Origin: Lachnospiraceae bacterium | Lineage (GTDB): Bacteria; Bacillota; Clostridia; Lachnospirales; Lachnospiraceae | Assembly: GCA_017618075.1 (NCBI GenBank) | Contig: JAFZUY010000047.1 | Span: 1-64,000 of the forward strand | Direction: 5' to 3' | DNA length: 64,000 bases | Shown here: positions 8,971 through 17,092 of the stretch, in pieces | Position numbering within the stretch: position 1 is the first letter of the stretch | Layout: each line of letters starts with the position of its first letter | The notes under the pieces: generated by a model | The model's input: the letters and a program-made list of their open reading frames with translations, nothing else | The model's database searches: none | Told to the model about the DNA's origin: nothing | Program-made: the position numbers and the translations under genes

Positions 8971-9243
8971 ATGAAAAAAACAATTATTACTGTTGTTGGT
9001 AAGGACGGTGTAGGTATTATTGCCAAGATCTGTACTTATCTTGCAAACAACAATATCAATATAGAGGATATTTCTCAGACTATCACAGGCGGGTTTTTTA
9101 ACATGATGATGATTACAGACATGAATGCAGCATCAAAGCCCATCGGAGATATTTCTGATGAACTTGCGCAGATTGGTGAGGAAATCGGCGTTGTTATTAA
9201 ATGTCAGAGAGAAGAAATCTTTGATTCCATGCACAGAATTTAA
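8971..9243 (+). CDS. ACT-domain protein (UPF0237 type)
   Basis: A 90-aa stand-alone ACT domain, beginning MKKTIITVVGKDGVGIIAKI with the GKDGVGI ligand-loop signature. Such proteins are usually small-molecule (often amino-acid) sensing subunits. It sits 25 bases after the hydrolase gene behind AAAGGAG, and 62 bases before the UPF0210 gene, a pairing found widely in Firmicutes and suggesting a shared, still undefined function. The intergenic gap to that partner is occupied by a short palindromic repeat pair. Confidence 0.88.
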   Translation: MKKTIITVVGKDGVGIIAKICTYLANNNINIEDISQTITGGFFNMMMITDMNAASKPIGDISDELAQIGEEIGVVIKCQREEIFDSMHRI

Positions 9244-9257
9244 ATAAATTTAGGGTT

Positions 9258-9288
9258 GGTGCCTGACTCCCGCAGGGTGTCCGGCTCC
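9258..9288. repeat. Pair of 13-nt palindromic modules
   Basis: Two modules, GGTGCCTGACTCC (9258-9270) and GGTGTCCGGCTCC (9276-9288), separated by 5 bases. Each is roughly self-complementary and the two also pair with each other imperfectly. The same module family recurs after the next gene at 10675-10745. It lies inside the ACT-UPF0210 intergenic gap. Confidence 0.7.
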
Positions 9289-9305
9289 ACGATATAGGTG
9301 AAAAC

Positions 9306-10670
9306 ATGATTAATATAAACGAAGTATCCGAAACCAATGAAATGATAGAAAAGGAAAACCTTGACGTAAGAACTATTACGATGGGTATTTCGCTTCTTGA
9401 CTGTATTGATTCGGATTTGGAAAAAGTAAAAAAGAATATATATGACAAGATTTATAAATATGCAAAGGACCTTGTTAAAACAGGTAAGGATATCGAAAAA
9501 GAATTCGGTATTCCCATTGTAAACAAGAGAATTTCAGTTACTCCCATTGCTTTAATCGGAGCTGCTGCATGTAAGAGCCCTTCAGATTTTTCCGAACTTG
9601 CCGTAGTACTTGATGAAGTTGCTAAAGCAGTAGGCGTTAACTTTATCGGCGGTTTTTCGGCGCTTGTTTCAAAGGGTATGACTCCTGCCGATGAAATGCT
9701 TATTAAATCAATTCCCGAAGCTTTGTCAAAAACGGACAGAGTATGCTCATCCATTAACCTTGGTTCAACCAAGACGGGTATCAATATGGATGCGGTAAAG
9801 TTAATGGGTGAAATCATAAAAGAAACAGCAGAATATACCAAAGAAAAAGACTCTTTAGGCTGTGCAAAGTTGGTAGTATTTTGTAATGCTCCCGATGACA
9901 ATCCTTTTATGGCAGGTGCTTTCCACGGCGTGACTGAAGCAGACTGTATCATCAATGTCGGTGTATCAGGCCCCGGAGTTGTTAAAACAGCGCTTGAAAA
10001 GGTTAGAGGAAAAGACTTTGAAATCCTTTGTGAAACTATAAAGAAGACAGCATTTAAGGTAACAAGAGTAGGTCAGCTTGTTGCAAAGGAAGCTTCCGAC
10101 AGATTGGGAGTTCCTTTCGGCATTGTAGACTTATCACTTGCACCCACACCTGCAATCGGTGATTCAGTAGCAGATATTCTTTGTGAAATCGGTCTTGAGT
10201 ACGCAGGCGCTCCCGGAACTACAGCAGCACTTGCATTACTTAACGATCAGGTTAAAAAGGGCGGAGTAATGGCATCTTCATATGTAGGCGGTTTAAGCGG
10301 TGCATTTATTCCGGTATCAGAAGACCAGGGTATGATTAATGCCGTTGAAGCTGGTGCACTTACACTTGAGAAGCTTGAAGCAATGACCTGTGTTTGCTCC
10401 GTGGGTCTTGATATGATTGCGATTCCCGGTTCTACAAAAGCTACAACCATTTCAGGTATCATAGCTGATGAACTTGCAATAGGTATGGTAAATCAGAAGA
10501 CAACGGCTGTAAGAATTATCCCCGTTATAGGTAAAGAAGTGGGAGAGAATGTAGAATTCGGAGGCCTTTTGGGACATGCTCCGATTATGCCTGTCAATAA
10601 CTTCTCCTGTGATGATTTTATTAACAGAGGCGGAAGAATTCCCGCACCGATTCATTCTTTTAAGAACTAA
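9306..10670 (+). CDS. UPF0210 (DUF711/PFL-like) family protein
   Basis: A 454-aa protein of the UPF0210 group, recognisable by the [26 protein letters not shown] start, [15 protein letters not shown], and the [20 protein letters not shown] and [15 protein letters not shown] segments. The family has a pyruvate-formate-lyase-like (ten-stranded barrel) fold in structural databases, but I see no glycyl-radical motif, and no activity is established. Normal length. It follows the ACT gene and is probably co-transcribed with it. The ribosome site is AGGTG five bases before the ATG. It is bracketed by palindromic module pairs at 9258-9288 and 10675-10745. Confidence 0.85.
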   Translation: MININEVSETNEMIEKENLDVRTITMGISLLDCIDSDLEKVKKNIYDKIYKYAKDLVKTGKDIEKEFGIPIVNKRISVTPIALIGAAACKSPSDFSELAVVLDEVAKAVGVNFIGGFSALVSKGMTPADEMLIKSIPEALSKTDRVCSSINLGSTKTGINMDAVKLMGEIIKETAEYTKEKDSLGCAKLVVFCNAPDDNPFMAGAFHGVTEADCIINVGVSGPGVVKTALEKVRGKDFEILCETIKKTAFKVTRVGQLVAKEASDRLGVPFGIVDLSLAPTPAIGDSVADILCEIGLEYAGAPGTTAALALLNDQVKKGGVMASSYVGGLSGAFIPVSEDQGMINAVEAGALTLEKLEAMTCVCSVGLDMIAIPGSTKATTISGIIADELAIGMVNQKTTAVRIIPVIGKEVGENVEFGGLLGHAPIMPVNNFSCDDFINRGGRIPAPIHSFKN

Positions 10671-10674
10671 AAAC

Positions 10675-10745
10675 GGTGTCAGACACCCAAAGGGAGTCAG
10701 ACACCGAACTAAAAAAGTGCCAGGCTCCGTTAGGTGCCTGGCTCT
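10675..10745. repeat. Two further pairs of 13-nt palindromic modules
   Basis: Pair one: GGTGTCAGACACC (10675-10687) and GGAGTCAGACACC (10693-10705), spacer 5. Pair two: AGTGCCAGGCTCC (10716-10728) and GGTGCCTGGCTCT (10733-10745), spacer 4. With the pair at 9258-9288 they give a consensus near GGTGYCNGRCWCC. Folded pair against pair, the mismatches fall symmetrically, so each half keeps its own palindrome. The block lies between two convergent genes. Confidence 0.8.
10711..10745 (-). terminator. Likely terminator of the tmcAL transcript
   Basis: Read on the minus strand, the second module pair forms a stem-loop (AGAGCCAGGCACC with GGAGCCTGGCACT) that is followed directly by six T residues (10711-10716). 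The plus-strand reading ends in CTTTCTT and may weakly stop the UPF0210 transcript too. Confidence 0.65.
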
Positions 10746-10752
10746 TTCTTAT

Positions 10753-11991
10753 TTATTCGATTATTACAATTTCTCTTGAAAACTCCGATACAGTCGGTAT
10801 TCCAAACTTCTCTGAAACGATTGTATCGTAAATATGCGCTGCCTGAATATCGGTTTCGAGCATTTCCATACCTACTGGGCTTAACTGATGTCTTGCATCA
10901 GCAAGCTTTGAAATGATAGGAATTGTTGCTTCTGACTTAAGCGCCGATAAAAGCTCGTTTGATGATTTTTTGAATCCAAGCATTCTTGCATAGAAGATAT
11001 ATCCTTCTTCTTTGTATTTTTTCATGGATTCTTTTTTAATATTCAAAAGTATGTGGAGAAGATTTCTTGCAACTCTTACATACGTGATGTCTTTGCTCTT
11101 TAACAAATCGCAGAACTGTGAATATGATTCGTATTTGTTAAGGTTCTTAATAATCTTGGCCGAGAAATCGGGAGATATATCAAGATATTCTTCATAACCC
11201 TTTCCTTCATCCAATAAAAGTTTGTATTTAAGGATGGAAGAGATGTCCTTATTTAGAACGGGGAATGTTTTATCATACTGTTCTTCAAGGATTTTATATA
11301 CATGGAAAGGTATCTGTGACCTTATGTGTTCAAGTTCGTTGGTTTCTTCCAGGGAAGAACGGATAGCTAGTGAAGAGCAGATAGGATTATCCATCATTCT
11401 GTCGTGATATCCTGCACCGATACGAAGATTGGTTACGGGAATAATGGAAGATTCAAACTGCTTTAATGCTCTTATATATTCGAATCCCAAAATATTATTC
11501 GGGAAATTCATTGCTTCAACATGTTCGTAGGAATTGGGAATTGCTTCTTCAACTGCACGAACCCTTGCAATGGGATAGGAGATTCCTTCTTTTACGAGAC
11601 CGTGAATAACACCCGAGATTTCCTGTTTGTGATTGATTAATACATCCGCAATGTCGGTTAAAATTTTAATATCGCCGCATTCGGAACCGAATACGAGATA
11701 GTCAACAACGCCTAATCTTTTTAAGAGATTGATTGCACCCGACGCAAAATACTCGGCAGAAGAACATGAATAATAAAGCGGCATCTCTATTACAAGATCC
11801 GCGCCTGCGTTTAAAGCCATTCTGGTGCGCTGGTATTTATCGATTATTGCGGGAACACCTCTCTGGGTGAAATCACCGCTCATAACAACGATAATAAAAT
11901 CGGCACCTGTTAACTGTCTGGCTCTTTTAATCTGAAATTCGTGTCCGTTATGCAGAGGATTGTATTCTGCAATAATGGCAGCAACTTTCAT
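10753..11991 (-). CDS. tmcAL: tRNA(Met) cytidine acetate ligase (YlbM)
   Basis: Makes N4-acetylcytidine at the wobble position of elongator tRNA-Met using acetate and ATP. The 412-aa protein begins MKVAAIIAEYNPLHNGHEFQ, with the HxGH nucleotidyltransferase motif at H14-H17, followed by VMSGDFTQRGVPAIIDKYQR and the ADLVIEMPLYYSCSSAEYFA block that define the family. Length is normal. It starts 3 bases after the DUF1292 gene, so the two form a minus-strand operon ending in the palindromic hairpin at 10711-10745. Assignment is by family recognition and is strong. Confidence 0.92.
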   Translation of the reverse strand: MKVAAIIAEYNPLHNGHEFQIKRARQLTGADFIIVVMSGDFTQRGVPAIIDKYQRTRMALNAGADLVIEMPLYYSCSSAEYFASGAINLLKRLGVVDYLVFGSECGDIKILTDIADVLINHKQEISGVIHGLVKEGISYPIARVRAVEEAIPNSYEHVEAMNFPNNILGFEYIRALKQFESSIIPVTNLRIGAGYHDRMMDNPICSSLAIRSSLEETNELEHIRSQIPFHVYKILEEQYDKTFPVLNKDISSILKYKLLLDEGKGYEEYLDISPDFSAKIIKNLNKYESYSQFCDLLKSKDITYVRVARNLLHILLNIKKESMKKYKEEGYIFYARMLGFKKSSNELLSALKSEATIPIISKLADARHQLSPVGMEMLETDIQAAHIYDTIVSEKFGIPTVSEFSREIVIIE

Positions 11992-11994
11992 TAA

Positions 11995-12312
11995 CTAGTC
12001 CTCGATAATCTCATCAAACTCCTGGGTATCAAGATATTCGTCAAAAGCATCCGCAACGGCTTCGTATTCGTCATCATCCTCGATGGAAATGAGCTCGGGC
12101 TCTTCGTTAGGGTCATCAGGATTTTCGCTGTAACCGTAAAGCCATACTTCGCCGTACAAATCATCTTCTTCGTCAACCATGGGAAGAAGAGCAATATAAT
12201 CTTTTCCTTTTACCTCGAATATTGTAACGACTGCGCAGGTAACTTTTCTGCCGTCTTCAAGATCAAGGTCGACTGTCATTTCCTCTTCAGGGATTTCGTT
12301 TAAGTTTGACAT
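11995..12312 (-). CDS. DUF1292 small acidic protein
   Basis: A 105-aa highly acidic protein starting MSNLNEIPEEEMTVDLDLEDG, with the VTIFEVKGKDYIALLP strand-rich core of DUF1292 (YrzB-like) proteins and an Asp/Glu-rich tail. The start is fixed by GGAGGTATTAT directly upstream of the ATG at 12312; the frame stays open further upstream but nothing there looks coding. Family function is unknown. Relatives usually sit near ruvX and alaS, whereas here the partner is tmcAL. Confidence 0.88.
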   Translation of the reverse strand: MSNLNEIPEEEMTVDLDLEDGRKVTCAVVTIFEVKGKDYIALLPMVDEEDDLYGEVWLYGYSENPDDPNEEPELISIEDDDEYEAVADAFDEYLDTQEFDEIIED

Positions 12313-12408
12313 ATAATACCTCCGTGCAAACAAATATATTTTAACATACTTTAAAAAAAATACAATTATGTATATAATAATAAAGTCTGATATGGTTAGG
12401 AGTAACTT

Positions 12409-12849
12409 ATGAACGAAATTGAAATCGCGAAATTTATGAGAAAGATAACAAGACTGATGTATGTCTCTTTCGGACTCTGGATTTTTATTGTCGTTATTCA
12501 GTTTGTTATCGGTCTTGCTACTCTTGCCGTAGGTTACGGTTTTGCAACCCTTTGCCTTATGATTTATAACCTTATCGGCTGTATCAGATACATGAAAGTT
12601 ATCAATTCTTTTAGGCATTTCAGCACGAAGCCCGAGGCCGCTGCGGCTGTTTCTTATTTCGAGAATTCTATCGGATGGTGCTGGGTATTTATGTTTGTCA
12701 ATCTGGTTCTTGGCGGTATCATTGGATTTGTCGGCAATTTATACGATCTTATTCTTGCTTATTATGTTAAAAGCAAAAAGGCCGAATTGCTTATGCCTTC
12801 CGGTGTTCCCGGCGAAATCGAAGTTCCAAACCCGAGGGATTACGAATGA
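12409..12849 (+). CDS. Membrane protein of unknown function
   Basis: A 146-aa hydrophobic protein with probably four membrane-spanning stretches (about residues 17-39, 40-60, 85-100 and 100-118) and a short Pro/Glu-rich cytoplasmic tail. I do not recognise a family. A ribosome site AGGAG precedes the ATG, and a TATAAT box at 12373-12378 could be the -10 element. The stop overlaps the start of the GH13-like gene in an ATGA arrangement, so the two are translationally coupled and probably work together. Confidence 0.75.
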   Translation: MNEIEIAKFMRKITRLMYVSFGLWIFIVVIQFVIGLATLAVGYGFATLCLMIYNLIGCIRYMKVINSFRHFSTKPEAAAAVSYFENSIGWCWVFMFVNLVLGGIIGFVGNLYDLILAYYVKSKKAELLMPSGVPGEIEVPNPRDYE

Positions 12850-14693
12850 TTAATTTTAAGCTTGAAAAGGGATATCCTTGCAAATGCGGAGCAACTCCTG
12901 TAAATGACGGGGTTTTGTTTGCGTTTGAAAGTGATTCCGACAACTGCGGTATTATTTTAAAGAACAAAAAGTCCAAAAATATTACCAGAATTCCGCTTTC
13001 CAAAGAATACAGAAACGGTAATGTTTTTTCTGTGATCATAAAAGACATTGAATACGATAAATATCTTTACAAATTTTATTCAGATGAAAAAGAGTTTGCC
13101 GATCCTTATTCGTATACTCTCGTTGGAAATGAAAAATTCGGTTTAAAGAAAGATAATTACGAAATCTATTCATCAATCGTGAAACTTGATGATTATAATA
13201 AAGACGAAAAGCCCGGTATTTCTTTTGAAAATTCAATCTTTTATCTTTTGCATGTAAGAGGCTTTACAGCTCATTCTTCAAGCAAAGTCGAAAATAAAGG
13301 TACCTTTAAAGGCATCCTGGAAAAGCTTGATTATCTCAAAGATTTAGGCATTACAACTCTTGAACTTATGCCTTGTTATGAGTTTGAGGAATTCGAAAAA
13401 ATATCAATAGACAATTCTTTTATGGTCGATACCACTGACTATAAGGCTGAAAACAAAGTCAATTACTGGGGCTATAAAGAGGGCTTTTATTTTGCCCCCA
13501 AAGCTTCATACTGTGCAACAAATGAGCCTGTAAAAGAATTCAAAGAATTTGTTAAGACGCTTCATAAGAAAGGAATTGAAGTCGTTTTACAGTTCTATTT
13601 CCCTGATAAAGTTAAGCAGCATAAGATTTATGAAGTTCTTAAATTCTGGCTTTTAAATTACAATGTCGACGGTTTCCATTTAAAGGGCAACAAGATTCCG
13701 TTTTCTTTTATAGCAAACGACCCCTTATTCGGTGATACCAAACTTTTATACGATTATATTCCCGAGAATGAGATTTATGAGGCTGCTTTTGTTCCGACAA
13801 AGCGCAATCTTTCATCATATTCCGATGCATTTATGTATCAGATGAGAAAAGTATTAAAGGGTGATGAAGGAACATTAAAGGATCTTGTTTATTACACCAA
13901 GAATTATCCGGAAAAGAGCGCCTGTGTTAACTTTATTACAAACTATTACGGTTTTACTTTAAACGATCTTGTTTCTTACGACAGAAAGCACAATGAAGAT
14001 AACGGCGAAAAGAATGTTGACGGCTGTGATTACAATTTCTCCTGGAACTGCGGTATTGAAGGCAAGACCAAGAAAAGTTTAGTTATGAAATTACGTAAGA
14101 AAATGATGAAGGATGCTTTGTTCCTTGTATTTTCTTCGAAGGGAACTCCGCTTATTTTGGCAGGTGATGAAATCTGCAATACGCAGAACGGTAACAACAA
14201 TCCTTACTGTCAGGATAATGCTGTAAGTTATATTAATTGGAATCTTACGGCAGAAGCTTCGGAGATGCTTGAATATACAAAGAAGCTTATAGCACTCAGA
14301 AAGAGTGATTTAAATGCTGTTTTAAACCGCGAGTTTTCAATGCTTGACAGAGCTCATATCGGATATCCCGATTTATCCTACCATTCGGACGAAGCATGGA
14401 AAGCTGATCTTGCAACATATAACAGACATCTCGGTATTATGTATTCAAGCCTTGATAAAGGTAATGTAACTCTTTATTATCTTGCTTATAATTTCTACTG
14501 GAAAGAGATTACATTCTCGCTTCCTTTCCTTCCTGTGTCGGCTAAATGGGACGTAGTATTCTCGACGGGCGATGTTAAAGAAAAAGAAGAAGAGAAAGAA
14601 GAAACCAAGCAGGGCATGAAGTTTGAACTCGAATCCAGATCCTGTGCTGTATTCAAAGTAACTTTCAGCAAGGATTTGCTCGGAAACAAATAA
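12846..14693 (+). CDS. GH13-like (GlgX/isoamylase-type) protein lacking catalytic residues
   Basis: A 615-aa protein aligned by eye with glycogen-debranching GH13 enzymes: an N-terminal CBM48-like beta domain (about 1-120), a barrel starting near FYLLHVRGFTAHSSSKV and LGITTLELMPCYEF, and the diagnostic YYGFTLNDLVSYDRKHNE and DYNFSWNCGIEG segments, then a C-terminal beta domain. The catalytic positions are altered: the nucleophile motif GFRxD reads GFHLK (K280), the acid/base region reads LLYDY with D303 where Glu is expected, the HD of the fourth region reads Y367-Y368, and the DxxxNH of the first region is replaced by QFYFPD. It should not hydrolyse glycans by the GH13 mechanism; glycan binding or regulation is inference. 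Confidence 0.82.
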   Translation: MINFKLEKGYPCKCGATPVNDGVLFAFESDSDNCGIILKNKKSKNITRIPLSKEYRNGNVFSVIIKDIEYDKYLYKFYSDEKEFADPYSYTLVGNEKFGLKKDNYEIYSSIVKLDDYNKDEKPGISFENSIFYLLHVRGFTAHSSSKVENKGTFKGILEKLDYLKDLGITTLELMPCYEFEEFEKISIDNSFMVDTTDYKAENKVNYWGYKEGFYFAPKASYCATNEPVKEFKEFVKTLHKKGIEVVLQFYFPDKVKQHKIYEVLKFWLLNYNVDGFHLKGNKIPFSFIANDPLFGDTKLLYDYIPENEIYEAAFVPTKRNLSSYSDAFMYQMRKVLKGDEGTLKDLVYYTKNYPEKSACVNFITNYYGFTLNDLVSYDRKHNEDNGEKNVDGCDYNFSWNCGIEGKTKKSLVMKLRKKMMKDALFLVFSSKGTPLILAGDEICNTQNGNNNPYCQDNAVSYINWNLTAEASEMLEYTKKLIALRKSDLNAVLNREFSMLDRAHIGYPDLSYHSDEAWKADLATYNRHLGIMYSSLDKGNVTLYYLAYNFYWKEITFSLPFLPVSAKWDVVFSTGDVKEKEEEKEETKQGMKFELESRSCAVFKVTFSKDLLGNK

Positions 14694-14700
14694 AAACTTT

Positions 14701-14730
14701 TTGACATTTGATATGTCTTTCATATAAAAT
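14701..14730 (+). promoter_or_regulatory. Sigma-A-type promoter for trpS
   Basis: A perfect TTGACA (14701-14706) is followed by TATAAA (14723-14728, spacer 16) overlapping TAAAAT (14725-14730, spacer 18). It lies just after the preceding stop codon and about 40 bases before trpS. There is no room for a T-box leader. Confidence 0.7.
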
Positions 14731-14771
14731 ACAGAAAGTTATTTAAAATAAACGAAAGACGGTAACTTAAA

Positions 14772-15776
14772 ATGATTGACGACAAGAAAGTATTATTTTC
14801 AGGAATGCAGGCTACAGGGTGCCTTACTTTGGGCAATTATCTCGGAGCTTTAAAAAACTGGCTCACATTGTCCGAACAGTATGAGTGCTTTTATTCTGTA
14901 GTAGATCTTCATTCGATCACTGTAAGACAGGATCCTACTGAATTCAGACAGAAAGCTAAAAATCTTCTTGCACTTTATATAGCTGCAGGACTTGATCCCG
15001 AGAAGAACTGTATTTATTATCAGTCACATGTATCGGGACACGCTGAGCTTGCATGGATTTTAAACTGCTTCACATATATGGGCGAGCTGAACAGAATGAC
15101 TCAGTTTAAGGATAAGTCAGCAAAGCATGCAGATAATATTAATGCAGGCCTTTTCACATATCCCGTACTTATGGCTGCAGACATTCTTTTATATCAGACA
15201 GATGTTGTTCCCGTAGGTATCGACCAGCTTCAGCATCTTGAACTTACCCGTGATATAGCACAGAGATTTAACGCTATTTACGGTGATGTATTTACAATTC
15301 CTGAGCCTTACATCGGAAAGACCGGTGCAAAGATTATGTCTCTTCAGGATCCTTTAAAGAAGATGTCCAAGTCTGACGAAAATCCTAACGCTTCGATATA
15401 CTTAACCGATGACAGAGACACAATCATCAGAAAGTTCAAGAGAGCCGTCACGGACTCAGAAGCTTGTATAAAGCATAGAGAAGAGCAGCCCGGAGTTTCA
15501 AACCTTATTGAGATTTATTCAGCATGCACAGGCAAAACCTTTGAAGAAGTTGAAAAAGAATTTGACGGTAAGGGCTACGGCGATTTCAAACTTGCTGTAG
15601 GCGAGACTGTAGCGGATATGCTTAATCCTTTACAGACAAGACATGCAGAGATTCTTAAAGATAAGGCATATCTTGACGGTATTGTTAAGAATAATGCCGA
15701 GAAGGCTCAGTATTATGCCAACAAGACTTTAAGAAAGGTTCAAAAGAAAGTCGGCTTTAACGAGAAAGTAAGATAA
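14772..15776 (+). CDS. trpS: Tryptophanyl-tRNA synthetase
   Basis: Charges tRNA-Trp with tryptophan. The 334-aa class Ic synthetase carries the HIGH-equivalent TGCLTLGNYLGAL near the N-terminus, the tryptophan-pocket region PVLMAADILLYQTDVVPVG-like, the DQLQHLELTRD segment and KMSKS at residues 197-201. Length is normal. It is a single-gene unit: its own promoter lies within the 78-base gap upstream and a strong hairpin terminator follows. No T-box regulatory leader is present, in contrast to many Firmicute synthetase genes. Confidence 0.97.
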   Translation: MIDDKKVLFSGMQATGCLTLGNYLGALKNWLTLSEQYECFYSVVDLHSITVRQDPTEFRQKAKNLLALYIAAGLDPEKNCIYYQSHVSGHAELAWILNCFTYMGELNRMTQFKDKSAKHADNINAGLFTYPVLMAADILLYQTDVVPVGIDQLQHLELTRDIAQRFNAIYGDVFTIPEPYIGKTGAKIMSLQDPLKKMSKSDENPNASIYLTDDRDTIIRKFKRAVTDSEACIKHREEQPGVSNLIEIYSACTGKTFEEVEKEFDGKGYGDFKLAVGETVADMLNPLQTRHAEILKDKAYLDGIVKNNAEKAQYYANKTLRKVQKKVGFNEKVR

Positions 15777-15792
15777 TTTCTTTTAGGAGATA

Positions 15793-15840
15793 AGCCAAAA
15801 GAGAATGAGTTTTAAGACCGTTTCTCTTTTGGCTTTTTTT
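15793..15840 (+). terminator. Terminator after trpS
   Basis: A 13-bp perfect stem (AGCCAAAAGAGAA at 15793-15805 with TTCTCTTTTGGCT at 15822-15834), a 16-base loop and a T tract form a strong intrinsic terminator. Confidence 0.92.
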
Positions 15841-15858
15841 ATTTTGTTAAAATATTTC

Positions 15859-15886
15859 TTGAAATATGACAAATATATGATATATT
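15859..15886 (+). promoter_or_regulatory. Probable promoter of potD
   Basis: TTGAAA (15859-15864) and TATATT (15881-15886) with a 16-base spacer lie about 80 bases before the potD start, between the trpS terminator and the gene. Confidence 0.5.
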
Positions 15887-15968
15887 AGACCTTGATGTTT
15901 TTTTAAGAGTATGAAACATCCGACATTACTAACAATTTGTTTTGTCCAAAGGAGGAAAAGAAAAAGAA

Positions 15969-17021
15969 TTGAAAAAAGTGTTTTTGTTTGGTTTACTTGC
16001 AACTTTAACTCTGCTTCCTATGTTTGGTTGCAGCAAGACTTATGAAAACGGCGAAGTCTACGTTTACAACTGGGGTGAATATATCGATCCCGAAGTAATC
16101 GAGATGTTCGAAAAAGATACTCAGATAAAAGTTATTTATGATGAGTACGAAACAAATGAGATGATGTATCCCAAGGTAGAAGCAGGCGCTGTTAACTACG
16201 ATGTTGTTTGCCCTTCGGATTACATGATTAAGAAAATGATTGATAACGATATGCTCGCCGAGCTTAACTGGGACAACATTCCCAATGCTAAAAATATAGG
16301 CGAACAGTATTTTGTAACAAGTCAGGAATTCGATCCCGAAAACAAATATTCGGTTCCTTACTGCTGGGGTACCGTTGGTATTCTTTACAACAAGACCATG
16401 GTAGACGAGCCCATCACAAGATGGGAACAGCTCTGGGATCCTAAATATAAAAACCAGATTTTAATGCAGAACTCAGTCAGAGACGCATTTATGGTAGCTC
16501 TTAAGTTAAACGGATATTCAATGAATACAATCAATATCGACGAGCTTCAGATTGCAAAGCAGTCTCTTCTTGAGCAGAAGCCCCTTGTACAGGCTTACGT
16601 AGTTGACCAGGTTAGAGACAAGATGATCGGTAACGAAGCTGCAATCGGTGTTATTTATTCAGGCGAAGCAATCTATACACAGAGAGAAAACGAAAACCTC
16701 GTATATGTGATTCCTGAAGAAGGAACCAACGTATGGATTGATTCATGGGTAGTTCTTAAGAATGCAAAGAACAAAGAGAATGCCGAGAAGTTTATCAACT
16801 ATATGTGCAAACCCGAAATTGCGTTAATGAACTTCGATTTTATCACATATTCAACACCCAATGATGCTGCAAGAGCACTTATCGAGGATGAAGACATCAG
16901 AAATTCCGAAATCGCATTCCCTGATTTGACTCAGTACGACAATCTTGAGACTTACAAATATCTTGGCGAAGACGGAGACGAACTTTACAATTCACTCTGG
17001 AAAGAAGTTAAGTCAGAATAA
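15969..17021 (+). CDS. potD: Spermidine/putrescine-binding lipoprotein
   Basis: Extracellular solute-binding protein that hands polyamines to the PotABC importer. The start is taken as TTG at 15969: the strong AGGAGG at 15950-15955 lies 13 bases before it, a little far, and the upstream in-frame TTG at 15942 would sit on top of that site. The N-terminus KKVFLFGLLATLTLLPMFGC is a lipoprotein signal peptide with the lipidated cysteine in MFGC. The mature part begins VYVYNWGEYIDPEVIEMFE, the PotD/PotF signature, and contains YSVPYCWGTVGILYNK. About 350 aa, normal. It is a single-gene transcript pointing at potABC from the opposite strand. Confidence 0.92.
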   Translation: MKKVFLFGLLATLTLLPMFGCSKTYENGEVYVYNWGEYIDPEVIEMFEKDTQIKVIYDEYETNEMMYPKVEAGAVNYDVVCPSDYMIKKMIDNDMLAELNWDNIPNAKNIGEQYFVTSQEFDPENKYSVPYCWGTVGILYNKTMVDEPITRWEQLWDPKYKNQILMQNSVRDAFMVALKLNGYSMNTINIDELQIAKQSLLEQKPLVQAYVVDQVRDKMIGNEAAIGVIYSGEAIYTQRENENLVYVIPEEGTNVWIDSWVVLKNAKNKENAEKFINYMCKPEIALMNFDFITYSTPNDAARALIEDEDIRNSEIAFPDLTQYDNLETYKYLGEDGDELYNSLWKEVKSE

Positions 17022-17046
17022 ATCATAAAAGACATAAAGATACTAT

Positions 17047-17078
17047 AAAAGCCGAACAATTAAGTTCGGCTTTTTCTT
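17047..17078. terminator. Bidirectional terminator between potD and potC
   Basis: AAAAGCCGAAC (17047-17057) and GTTCGGCTTTT (17064-17074) form an 11-bp stem with A tract on one side and T tract on the other, so it can end both the potD transcript and the convergent potABC transcript. Confidence 0.85.
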
Positions 17079-17092
17079 TTATGATAAATTGT

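Noticed and set aside
12313..12618. Upstream extension of the DUF1292 frame on the minus strand
   Set aside because: The frame is open to 12618, but the strong GGAGG before ATG 12312 and the family N-terminus fix the start; the extension overlaps the divergent plus-strand gene and its promoter region.
14694..14771. Possible T-box leader before trpS
   Set aside because: The 78-base gap contains a sigma-A promoter and is far too short for a T-box element.
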